Shown: positions 56,253-63,856 of the stretch, one piece after another
Layout: every line of letters starts with the position of its first letter
Position numbering within the stretch: the stretch's first letter is position 1
Assembly: GCA_024279865.1 (NCBI GenBank)
Contig: JAJRRC010000008.1
Span: forward strand, 20,767-84,766
Direction: 5' to 3'
Source of the DNA: Planctomycetota bacterium
Lineage (GTDB): Bacteria; Planctomycetota; Phycisphaerae; Phycisphaerales; Phycisphaeraceae
DNA length: 64,000 nt
Notes under the pieces: generated by a model
What the model was told of the DNA's origin: nothing
Seen by the model: only the letters and a program-made list of their open reading frames with translations
The model's database searches: none
Program-made: the position numbers and the translations under genes

Positions 56253-57653
56253 TCACGAACCGACGATCCGTGGGTCTTTGGTGGCTATGAGATGAGCAAT
56301 CATTTTATTCTGAAGTTGTTCTTTGATAGCTTGATAGGTCGCTTCAGAGGCGATGTTGTTGATTTGATGGGGGTCTTTTTTGAGGTCATACAATTCTTCG
56401 AGGGGTCGCCTGCCAAAGGCCAGTTCAAAGCATCGACGGGCGTCCGTGGTATGGGTAGAGGCGGTGGTACTTCCGGGGGTGTTTCCGGGGGCACTTCCGG
56501 GGGTGGGGGTGAGGGATTCGCGGGTGGGCGAGGGGTCGGTGGATTTGATGAGGGAGGGCCAGCGGTCTGGCTCAAAATTACGGATATAGAGAAAATGTTC
56601 GGTTCGAATCGCACGCATGGGATACAGGTGGCCATGTGTTTCTCGTCCTGTGACGACAAAGTTTCGGTCCCGTTGAATTTGTCCGCTACGTGCGTCGTTG
56701 AGGGTGGTGAGCAGGCTTCGGCCGGTCATGGCGGCCGTGGGGTTCATGCCCGCTAGTTCGAGCAACGTGGGGGCGATGTCAATTTGATTGACAAAGTCGG
56801 TTACCCGTCGATTTGGTGCAATAAATTCAGGCCAGCGTATTGCCAAGGGGACGCGTGTGCCGTGGTCGTAGAGGTTTGTTTTAGCGCGGGGGAAGGGCAT
56901 TCCATTGTCACTGGTGACGATGACCACGGTGTGGTCCAGTTCGCCTGCGTTTTGGAGTAGGCCCAGCAGGTAGCCGATTTCATGGTCAAAGCGTTCGACT
57001 TCGCCGAGGTAGTTGGCCATGTCGTTACGGACTTGGGGGACATCAGGCAAAAACGGAGGGACGGTTACTTTCGCAGGGTCCACAGGCGGCGTTTCGCCGT
57101 AGGGGCGATGGGGATTGAGACTTCCAAACCAATAGCAAAACGGCTGACTGGGGTTGAGGCTCAATTGTCGCTGTAAGAGTAGTTTGCGTAGTGAGAGGTC
57201 CGGTCCTGCTGGGTTGCGGGTGCGGCCGGTGTTTTGGATGCTGCCTGGTCCCCAGCCTTTGACTCCGCATCCCACGCGATAGCCCGCTGCTTCAAGTAAA
57301 TCGGGATACACTTCAAACTTGCTCGCCAGCGGTCCACGCAGGTCGGCCCCTTTTTCGAGTTCCCAAAAATTTCGACCTGTCAGCAATGCCGCCCGTGACG
57401 GCGTACACGATGGCGAAGAGCAGAACGCATTGGGGAAGTAGACTCCTTCGCGGGCAATGCGGTCAAAGTGTGGGGTCTTAATTGCCTCGCAACCCTCAAT
57501 GCCAGTGTGCGCCCAGGATTGGTCGTCGGAGTTTAAGATTAAAAAGTTCGGCCTCGGATCACGCGCACGGCTCGCTCGATAAGCAGCCAAGCTGCCTAAC
57601 CCTCCCGCCAAAGTGACACCTGTCGTGTACTTGATGAATTTGCGTCGATTCAT
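56253..57653 (-). CDS. Sulfatase (formylglycine-dependent, type I)
   Basis: 466 aa. A twin-arginine-like leader (NRRKFIKYTTGVTLAGGLGS) suggests export. The activation motif CTPSRAALLTG is at residues 83-93; its cysteine is oxidised to formylglycine by a separate enzyme not seen here. Metal ligands are in LNSDDQSW and TSDNGMPF. Type I sulfatases are abundant in planctomycetes and cut sulfate from polysaccharides or small esters; substrate unknown. Near the C-terminus TPTPGSAPGNTPGS comes from three in-frame CCCCCGGAA units of the G-tract family. The ATG chosen begins the leader; the frame runs 29 codons upstream. Confidence 0.9.
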   Translation of the reverse strand: MNRRKFIKYTTGVTLAGGLGSLAAYRASRARDPRPNFLILNSDDQSWAHTGIEGCEAIKTPHFDRIAREGVYFPNAFCSSPSCTPSRAALLTGRNFWELEKGADLRGPLASKFEVYPDLLEAAGYRVGCGVKGWGPGSIQNTGRTRNPAGPDLSLRKLLLQRQLSLNPSQPFCYWFGSLNPHRPYGETPPVDPAKVTVPPFLPDVPQVRNDMANYLGEVERFDHEIGYLLGLLQNAGELDHTVVIVTSDNGMPFPRAKTNLYDHGTRVPLAIRWPEFIAPNRRVTDFVNQIDIAPTLLELAGMNPTAAMTGRSLLTTLNDARSGQIQRDRNFVVTGRETHGHLYPMRAIRTEHFLYIRNFEPDRWPSLIKSTDPSPTRESLTPTPGSAPGNTPGSTTASTHTTDARRCFELAFGRRPLEELYDLKKDPHQINNIASEATYQAIKEQLQNKMIAHLIATKDPRIVGS

Positions 57654-57785
57654 GTTTCTTATCATACCAAGCCGCCTTGTGGACTTGGTTGTTTGTGAAC
57701 AACCCACGCACGCAAAGGTGGCAAGTAAAGGACACAACATGATTGAAAATCGAAAGCCTCTTGTGATTTAAGATTTTGAAAAGAA

Positions 57786-57869
57786 TACGGGCGAGAGGAC
57801 TCGAACCTCCACGGGTATTACCCCACCAGATCCTAAATCTGGCGCGTCTGCCAATTCCGCCACGCCCGC
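57786..57869 (-). tRNA. tRNA-Leu (anticodon TAG)
   Basis: 84 nt with a long variable arm, as type II tRNAs have. Acceptor GCGGGCG pairs with CGCCCGT (one G-T at the end). The anticodon stem CCAGA/TCTGG holds the loop TTTAGGA, anticodon TAG reading CUN leucine codons. TPsiC arm GAGGTTCGAGTCCTC and discriminator A73 agree. The CCA end is not encoded. Confidence 0.95.
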
Positions 57870-57910
57870 TAATCCATGGTTTTTGGCTATTGAGAAAATG
57901 AATGATAGCG

Positions 57911-59080
57911 TTATTTAATTATTTTGCCGCATTCAGGACAAGAATCGCAAGTCAGGCCGACCAGAAGATAGTCACACTCTTCGCAACGTGGTTCTTGGAC
58001 GTTAATTTCGATGGGCAAATGGCATTTTTTGCAACAGGCCTTGCCCAGAGGCAAAGTTTGTCGGGTTCGACAGTGCGGGCAGAACAATTCCACCTCGGAA
58101 AATGAAAGGGATTCACCATCAGCAGGGAGATGCTGTCCACGTCGGTTGAGGGTGGTCATGATCGCTAACGCCAGTGATCCGCAGGCTCCGAGGATGCCCG
58201 TGGCGGCGGCGATGCGGGCGAGGCCCTCTTTTAGAGAGGAGGAGACAAAGTCATCTAAGGTGATCAGTTCGAGGCACAAGCCAGTGACGCTCAGCACCGC
58301 AATGGTGCCGATGCCAAAAAGACGTTGGCCTGGTTTGAGTTTGGCTTGCAAGACCAGGGTGCTGTAGGCCCAGAGGCAGGCCATGATGGTGGCCCCGGCA
58401 AACAAGGGGACTGCCTCTCCTTTCATGCCACAGATAGAAGCAATGGCCAGACCCGCTCCAGTGAGAGCCGTCATAATCCCAGGCCACGGATGCCAATGTT
58501 GCCACGCATTTTTTGGGGGACTTTGATTTTTACCGAAGCAGCCCAGCAGGCAAATGGCAATCAGTATCCCATAGCCCAAAATGGTCCAGCCTGTTTCCCA
58601 CCAAGGGTCATCTCGGAAGGGGGCCACTTGCCCGATGGCTCCGATGATAAAAAAGATTTGAGCGACAGCAGAGCTTCCCATGATGGCCAAGCTGGTCCAT
58701 CGAGCGGGCGGGTGTTTGAGAAAGACCAAGGCGATCATACTCAACGCACCGGTGACCGGGAACGTGAGAAACAGGAAGATGAACATTTCTTCGACGCGAG
58801 AGGAATAGCCATCGCCCACTTCCCAGATCAGGGCAAGGACGAGGATACATTCAAGGATGACCAGGCAAATTCCCAGTAGGCCTGAAACATGGGATTTGGG
58901 TTTGTCCAGCAATCGGGTCATTGCCAGCAAGAACAATGAGCCAACGGCAGTGGTGATGCCTGTGCCGATGATCTGCCAGAGGACATCGGCATCCACAAAC
59001 AGCACGGCCGTGGCCCCGGCGATGGCACTGATCGCCAGCGAGCCTAATAGAACACGCAGAATGATTTTACGTAGCGGCAT
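57911..59080 (-). CDS. Polytopic membrane protein with C-terminal zinc ribbons
   Basis: 389 aa. About eight to ten hydrophobic helices span residues 5-320. The last 65 residues form two cysteine ribbons: CPHCRTRQTLPLGKACCKKC and CEECDYLLVGLTCDSCPEC, each with paired CxxC. The second fits the short zinc-ribbon seen at the end of many planctomycete membrane proteins. No enzyme motif recognised. It lies between tRNA-Leu and clpP on the same strand. Confidence 0.8.
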   Translation of the reverse strand: MPLRKIILRVLLGSLAISAIAGATAVLFVDADVLWQIIGTGITTAVGSLFLLAMTRLLDKPKSHVSGLLGICLVILECILVLALIWEVGDGYSSRVEEMFIFLFLTFPVTGALSMIALVFLKHPPARWTSLAIMGSSAVAQIFFIIGAIGQVAPFRDDPWWETGWTILGYGILIAICLLGCFGKNQSPPKNAWQHWHPWPGIMTALTGAGLAIASICGMKGEAVPLFAGATIMACLWAYSTLVLQAKLKPGQRLFGIGTIAVLSVTGLCLELITLDDFVSSSLKEGLARIAAATGILGACGSLALAIMTTLNRRGQHLPADGESLSFSEVELFCPHCRTRQTLPLGKACCKKCHLPIEINVQEPRCEECDYLLVGLTCDSCPECGKIIK

Positions 59081-59147
59081 CAGCTCATGCCCCCAACTTT
59101 GACAGAGATCCTTTGCCGATCAGCCGCTTTTTGGAGCGATGCTGAGG

Positions 59148-59792
59148 TTAGGACTTTTCTTCTTTTTTATCGTCTTTTTTCCCGACGACTTCATCGACAA
59201 GGCCATAGGCGAGGGCTTCTTCAGCATTGAAGTAGCGATCACGTTCAGAATCCGCTTCGACTTCGTCTGCGGTTTTGCCTGTGTGCTTGGCAAGCAGTTC
59301 GTTGATTTGACGTTTGGAACGCAGGATTTCTTCTGCTTGGATCAGAACATCGGTGGTTTGACCGGTAACGCCCCCATAAGGCTGATGGATCATGACCTTG
59401 GCGTGTGGGAGGATAAAGCGCTTGCCCTCAGCCCCGGCTGCCAGGACAATCGCGCCGCCAGACTGGGCTCGGCCGATGCAGTAGGTCGCCACCGGGCAAT
59501 TGAGGTATTGCATTGTGTCATAAATCGCCAGCGTGTCATCAACCGATCCGCCTGGAGAGTTGATGTAAAGATTGATCGGCATGTCTTTTTTAAGGTTCTG
59601 CAAATGCAGCATCTGCATGATGACCCGTGTTGCAGAATTAAAGTTGATTTCACCCACAAGAAAGATGACGCGGTTTTCGAGAAGTAATTCGTCCAAAGTC
59701 ATTTCTCGGTATCGCTGCATCGGGGCTGATGCGGACATCGAACCATGAACATTCAGAGCATTCGTTAAAGCGTGAGGGTGATTTTCAAACAT
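59148..59792 (-). CDS. clpP: ATP-dependent Clp protease proteolytic subunit
   Basis: 214 aa. RVIFLVGEINFNSATRVIMQ and NLYINSPGGSVDDTLAIYDTMQ are standard. The catalytic serine is in GRAQSGGAIVLAAG, where most ClpPs have AASMGA; the His is in VMIHQPYGG and the Asp in SERDRYFNAEEAL, so the triad is complete. Planctomycetes often have two ClpPs, and the changed serine loop suggests that this is the divergent one; that is inference. The start giving MFENHPHAL is used; the frame extends 24 codons. It is far from clpX. Confidence 0.93.
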   Translation of the reverse strand: MFENHPHALTNALNVHGSMSASAPMQRYREMTLDELLLENRVIFLVGEINFNSATRVIMQMLHLQNLKKDMPINLYINSPGGSVDDTLAIYDTMQYLNCPVATYCIGRAQSGGAIVLAAGAEGKRFILPHAKVMIHQPYGGVTGQTTDVLIQAEEILRSKRQINELLAKHTGKTADEVEADSERDRYFNAEEALAYGLVDEVVGKKDDKKEEKS

Positions 59793-59871
59793 GGGTATCA
59801 AGTATCTTTCTTGGGTTGAGCAAGTCGTTATTGAAAGTGCGAATATGATAAACGAACTGCCCAAACAATTC

Positions 59872-59960
59872 GACCCCCCCCCCGGAAGCTGGTCCTTAGG
59901 TTGGCCTTTGGGCTTGGGTATTCTTTTCGGAAGCTTTTCCCCGGGCTGGCCTTCGCCCTC
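59872..59960 (-). repeat. G-tract repeat unit (reverse orientation)
   Basis: CCCCCCCCCCGGAAGCTGG, CCTTAGGTTGGCC and TTGGGTATTC, then GGAAGCTTTTCCCCGGGC. It matches the unit seen at 63857-64000, with changes. The rest of the 410-base space upstream of clpP holds REP-like copy 7. Confidence 0.7.
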
Positions 59961-60038
59961 CTGTTTTTTTTGGGGGGATTCCCTTCTTTCTCCCGTAAAT
60001 CCTTCGGACTTGCCTTTCGAGGCGTACGTTTGCTTGCA

Positions 60039-60088
60039 GCGATCACAACGCCGAACTCTGAAGTCTTCTGAAGAGTCGGATTCTTTCC
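60039..60088 (+). repeat. REP-like hairpin repeat, copy 7
   Basis: GCGATCACAACGCCGAACTC, hairpin TCTTCTGAAGA, then GTCGGATTCTTTCC. Between divergent clpP and the DUF3467 gene. Confidence 0.75.
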
Positions 60089-60202
60089 ACCCGCGGCAAA
60101 TGGAATGATGACGCTTTGGCTTTCCCGGAAATCCCCTGTCGTATGACCCCTCACGCCTCGATGCTGTTTGTCTATTGATCGCTTCGCGGATACGCTCATG
60201 CC

Positions 60203-61189
60203 ATGAATGAAAATACAGACAATCAACCCGCGTCCAACGACGATTCTTTGATCCGAGGCCAAGTCCGTCATCAACAAATCAGTGCCCGCGTCCCCGAACA
60301 AGTCGCCCGTGGCGTTTTTTCCACCGGTGCAATCGTTTTGATGGGCAATACTGAGTTTATTTTGGACTTTGTCCTGCGAATGCAACGGCCACACCAAATT
60401 GTTCAACGTGTCATCCTGCCCCATGCAGTCTTGCCTCAGATGATCACCGCATTGGAAAAAAATCTGGAGAAGTACGAAGAACGATTCGGTTGCCGACCCC
60501 AAATCCTCAACCCCGTTGCCGAAACCGAAAGTGTTCCCCAAACACCTCCCGGAACCGTGCCTGGAAAATTCGCCAACTCAGCACCGGTGCCCGAAGAATT
60601 TGTCAGCAATGACGGAGCTTCCCAAGTAGATGTCAACGCTCCAAATGAAGACGCTCCCTCAGGATACGCCAACATCGCTCCACAAGGAACAGACCAGCCC
60701 TCAGCCTCCGAACCATCCCCCGAGGTTCCCTCCGAAGCCCCCCCCGAATCCTCCTCGAAAGTGTCACCACAAGCTCACAAGGCTTCCCCGCAAAACATCG
60801 ATCCCGTTAATGCCGTACAAAATGATGCTTCTAGACCCACCATTGAAGATATTTATGATGAGCTTCGACTCCCCGATGATGGGCTCATGGGCGCTTATGC
60901 CAATGCGGTGATGATTAGCCACTCTGCCGCTGAATTTAACTTTGATTTTATTACCAATTTTTACCCACGGTCTGTGGTTTGTGCCCGGATTTTTATCTCT
61001 GCACCACAGGTGATGCGTTTGCTCGATGCGGTGAAGAACACCTATGAAGAATTTCAAAAACGGCTACTCGCCAATCGCCGTCAGCAACTCAAACAAATGC
61101 GTGACCAACAGGAATCCCAAAATCCACCTGTGGATCCCAACAATCCGTACTATCCTTCAGATGAAGACGACACAAGTGAGTTAGCATGA
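60203..61189 (+). CDS. Protein with two DUF3467-like domains
   Basis: 328 aa. Residues about 35-100 (GVFSTGAIVLMGNTEFILDF, RVILPHAVLPQMITALEKN) and about 230-300 (ANAVMISHSAAEFNFDF, CARIFISAPQVMRLLDAVKN) are two copies of the small DUF3467 fold, about 34% alike by eye. A Pro/Ser/Glu-rich linker of some 110 residues separates them, partly made of SEAPPESSSKVSP-type repeats. Single-domain DUF3467 proteins are widespread with unknown function; the tandem form is unusual. The ATG has no clear ribosome-binding site. Confidence 0.85.
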   Translation: MNENTDNQPASNDDSLIRGQVRHQQISARVPEQVARGVFSTGAIVLMGNTEFILDFVLRMQRPHQIVQRVILPHAVLPQMITALEKNLEKYEERFGCRPQILNPVAETESVPQTPPGTVPGKFANSAPVPEEFVSNDGASQVDVNAPNEDAPSGYANIAPQGTDQPSASEPSPEVPSEAPPESSSKVSPQAHKASPQNIDPVNAVQNDASRPTIEDIYDELRLPDDGLMGAYANAVMISHSAAEFNFDFITNFYPRSVVCARIFISAPQVMRLLDAVKNTYEEFQKRLLANRRQQLKQMRDQQESQNPPVDPNNPYYPSDEDDTSELA

Positions 61190-61223
61190 CCCAAAATTTC
61201 GGGGTTTAATTTGATGGTCAGCA

Positions 61224-61376
61224 ATGTCTCGCATTCTCCTGTCGCCTCTTGCGATATCAATTTTCACATGGACCATGACTTTCAGTGGGAGCCTTTGGAT
61301 GCTATTTATATTTATCTCAACCTATCGCCAATTAACCGTTCAGCTCAAACGTGCCCGCCAAATGAAACTAGAATAG
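61224..61376 (+). CDS. Possible small membrane protein
   Basis: 50 codons. The N-terminal 35 residues are hydrophobic (ILLSPLAISIFTWTMTFSGS, then WMLFIFIS), followed by a basic tail VQLKRARQMKLE, a plausible one-helix membrane protein. The stop is 4 bases before the next ATG. There is no ribosome-binding site and an overlapping frame is also open, so support is weak. Confidence 0.3.
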   Translation: MSRILLSPLAISIFTWTMTFSGSLWMLFIFISTYRQLTVQLKRARQMKLE

Positions 61377-61380
61377 CAGC

Positions 61381-62220
61381 ATGACACGGACACCCATTCT
61401 TTATGATCAGCACATGCACACGCCGTTGTGTAAACATTCGGTGGGGGAGCCTGGGGAATATGCGGCTCATGCGCACAAGCGGGGGCTTCAGGGGATTGTG
61501 GTGACGTGTCACAATCCGTTGCCTGAGGGTTATTCGGGCAGTGTGCGGATGGGGCTGGATCAGTGGGATGAATATCAAAGCCTTGTGGGGCAGGCCACTG
61601 AACAGTGGGCGGATCGGGTGGATGTGCGTCTGGGTTTGGAAGCGGATTATGTGCCTGGGTTTGAATCTTTTTTGGAAAAGCAGATTCAAAGTGCGCCCTT
61701 GAATCATGTGTTGGGATCGATTCATCCGCATTTGCCGGAGTATCGCAAGGCCAATTGGCAGGGCGATCCGGTTCAATTTCACAAAGACTATTTTACCAAT
61801 TTGGTGGTGGCTGCCCAGTCGGGTTTGTTTGATACATTGTCTCATCCGGACTTGGTGAAGAATTGTTATTTGGAACATTGGAATTTAGATGTGATCCTCG
61901 ATCATGTGTTGGATTGTTTGGACAAAATTGCAAAAACTGGCGTAGCGATGGAGCTCAATACCAGTGGGGTGCTGAAGGCGAGTCAGCAGTTCAATCCTGG
62001 CCCTTGGATTTTGACACAGATGTGTGAGCGGGGCATTGCGTGTGTGATCGGTTCGGACGCTCATCGTCCTGACCGGGTGGCCGATGGCTTTGAGACGGCA
62101 ATGGATGTGCTGGAAATTGCGGGCTACACCCATGTGAGCTTTTTCCTAGATCGTAAGCGTCAAGACATTGCTCTGGCCACGGCCCGTGAAAGTTTGATTC
62201 CACTAAAAACAGAACTTTAA
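61381..62220 (+). CDS. Histidinol-phosphatase family PHP-domain protein
   Basis: 279 aa. PHP-type metal sites are complete: DQHMHTPLCKHS at the start, VTCHNP, GLEADYV, GSIHPH, SHPDL and VIGSDAHRPD. This set and length fit HisK-type histidinol-phosphatase (histidine synthesis step 8). The start ATG follows closely a possible tiny frame; no his genes are near, so another phosphoester substrate is possible. The end at 62220 is followed by the broken response regulator. Confidence 0.85.
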   Translation: MTRTPILYDQHMHTPLCKHSVGEPGEYAAHAHKRGLQGIVVTCHNPLPEGYSGSVRMGLDQWDEYQSLVGQATEQWADRVDVRLGLEADYVPGFESFLEKQIQSAPLNHVLGSIHPHLPEYRKANWQGDPVQFHKDYFTNLVVAAQSGLFDTLSHPDLVKNCYLEHWNLDVILDHVLDCLDKIAKTGVAMELNTSGVLKASQQFNPGPWILTQMCERGIACVIGSDAHRPDRVADGFETAMDVLEIAGYTHVSFFLDRKRQDIALATARESLIPLKTEL

Positions 62221-62278
62221 TCAAGTGGTCTCGTCATAAGACCGATGGCTCTTTATGTTGATAGGCCGATAGGCCTGT

Positions 62279-62750
62279 ATGAATAAGGGTCACGGACAGG
62301 TGATACAGAACGCAACTCCAATTCGAGTTTTGGTGGTCGATGACTCTGCATTTATGCGTAGCGCGATTGGTGAGATGCTTGCCAAGGATCGTGGGGTTCG
62401 CGTTGTGGCGATGGCGAAGAATGGCATTGAGGCTGTGAAAATGGCCCAGCAATTTGAGCCTGACGTGATTACACTTGATATTGAAATGCCTGAGATGGAT
62501 GGGTTGCGGCAGGGAAAGACCAAACAGGGACCGTTTGGACTGGAATATGCCGAACATGAATGGGATGGAATTTCTCAAGGCTTTTCGTGTTAATGATAAA
62601 AATACAAAAATTATCATGGTCACCACCGAGTCCGAACGCCATCGTGTAATCGAAGCGATCAAGGCTGGCGTGAATAATTATATGGTCAAGCCGTTTACAC
62701 CTGAGGACCTCAAAACACGTATTGCTGAAACCATGAATCCTGCTGCGTGA
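62279..62750 (+). pseudogene. Broken response regulator: two receiver fragments joined out of frame
   Basis: From ATG 62279 the product reads a good receiver start, RVLVVDDSAFMRSAIGEML, down to the phospho-acceptor region LDIEMPEMDGL (about residue 75), then turns into unrelated sequence and stops at 62593. In the +1 frame from about 62520 the text resumes with another phospho-acceptor region, RLDWNMPNMNGMEFLKAF, and completes a receiver (IIMVTTESERHRV, NNYMVKPFTPEDLKTRI) to 62750. Because the phospho-acceptor segment appears twice and differs, this is not a simple frameshift but the junction of two tandem CheY-like genes after a deletion. Confidence 0.75.
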
Positions 62751-62895
62751 TCGTTTCAACGGTTCTGGTTCCATTATTCGCGGCCGGCTGCATTTGCTGC
62801 GGGCGGCTCTTTAACTATCATGACAGGTCTGATGTGGGTCTTCAGACTCACTGGGATTTTGAACGCACTTTTTTAATCAAAAGGATGAACCTGTC

Positions 62896-63855
62896 ATGCC
62901 AAAACGAGCAAAAATTTCAATCATCGGAGCCGGCGGCAACGTGGGCGCAACCGTGGCCCTCTGGGCGGCAAGCAAAGAACTCGGCGATATCGTCGGGGTG
63001 GACATTCGTATTAACGACATGCTTCCGGTTGATGGACGCATGCTCGATCTGGCGCAAGCGGGCCCAATCGAACTGTTCGATGCCAATATCAAAGCGACCG
63101 ACGATTATGCAGACATCGCAGGATCTGACGTGGTGGTGGTGACGGCAGGGTTGCCTCGCAAGCCAGGCATGAGCCGTGATGATCTCATTGAAACCAATGT
63201 GAAAATCGTGAAGTCCGTCAGCGAAAATATCAAAAAACACGCACCGGACAGCATCGTCATTATCGTCTCCAATCCGCTCGATGCCATGGTCTACACCGCA
63301 TGGAAGACCACAGGCTTCCCCACCAATCGCATCATCGGCCAAGCGGGTTGCCTCGACGTGGCTCGCTTCAAAACCTTTATTGCCATGGAAACAGGCTTTA
63401 GCGTGGAAGATATCAATGCGATTCTTCTCGGCGGCCATGGCGATGATATGGTTCCTCTGCCCCGATTCACCAATATCAGTGGCATTCCCATCACCGAATT
63501 CATCTCTGAAGAACGACTCGGCGAACTCGTCGACCGTGCCAAAGCCGGTGGCGGTGAAATCGTCAAGAAAATGGGAACCAGTGGCTACTATGCCCCTGCT
63601 GCTGGCGTGGTCCAGATGGTCGAAGCGATTATCAAGGATAAAAAACGCATCCTGCCTTGTGCAGCTTTCTGCGATAGTGAATATGGCGTGGGTGGTTACT
63701 TTGTCGGCGCACCTTGTGTGCTCGGAGCTTCTGGCGTTGAACGTGTGCTGGAAATTGACCTCAATGCTGACGAAAAAGCACTCATGGACACGTCCATCGC
63801 CCATGTGAAAGAACTCGTCGAAGTGGTCCAAAGCACCTTCCCCGAACTAGCCTAA
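62896..63855 (+). CDS. mdh: Malate dehydrogenase (lactate dehydrogenase-like type)
   Basis: 319 aa. NAD-linked oxidation of malate to oxaloacetate in the citric acid cycle. ISIIGAGGNVGATVAL binds NAD; TAGLPRKPGMSRDDLIETN holds the first substrate arginines, RIIGQAGCLDVARF the Asp/Arg pair and LLGGHGDDMVPLPRF the catalytic His. The length and GxxGxxxG form fit the Mdh type of planctomycetes and other bacteria. AAAGGATG upstream of the ATG supports the start. Followed directly by the tandem G-tract array. Confidence 0.95.
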   Translation: MPKRAKISIIGAGGNVGATVALWAASKELGDIVGVDIRINDMLPVDGRMLDLAQAGPIELFDANIKATDDYADIAGSDVVVVTAGLPRKPGMSRDDLIETNVKIVKSVSENIKKHAPDSIVIIVSNPLDAMVYTAWKTTGFPTNRIIGQAGCLDVARFKTFIAMETGFSVEDINAILLGGHGDDMVPLPRFTNISGIPITEFISEERLGELVDRAKAGGGEIVKKMGTSGYYAPAAGVVQMVEAIIKDKKRILPCAAFCDSEYGVGGYFVGAPCVLGASGVERVLEIDLNADEKALMDTSIAHVKELVEVVQSTFPELA

Positions 63856-63856
63856 T

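Noticed and set aside
57786..57869. tRNA-linked integration site of a mobile element
   Set aside because: No integrase, no repeated tRNA 3' end and ordinary genes on both sides.
62279..62750. Programmed frameshift in a response regulator
   Set aside because: The phospho-acceptor segment is present twice with different residues, which a frameshift of one gene cannot produce.
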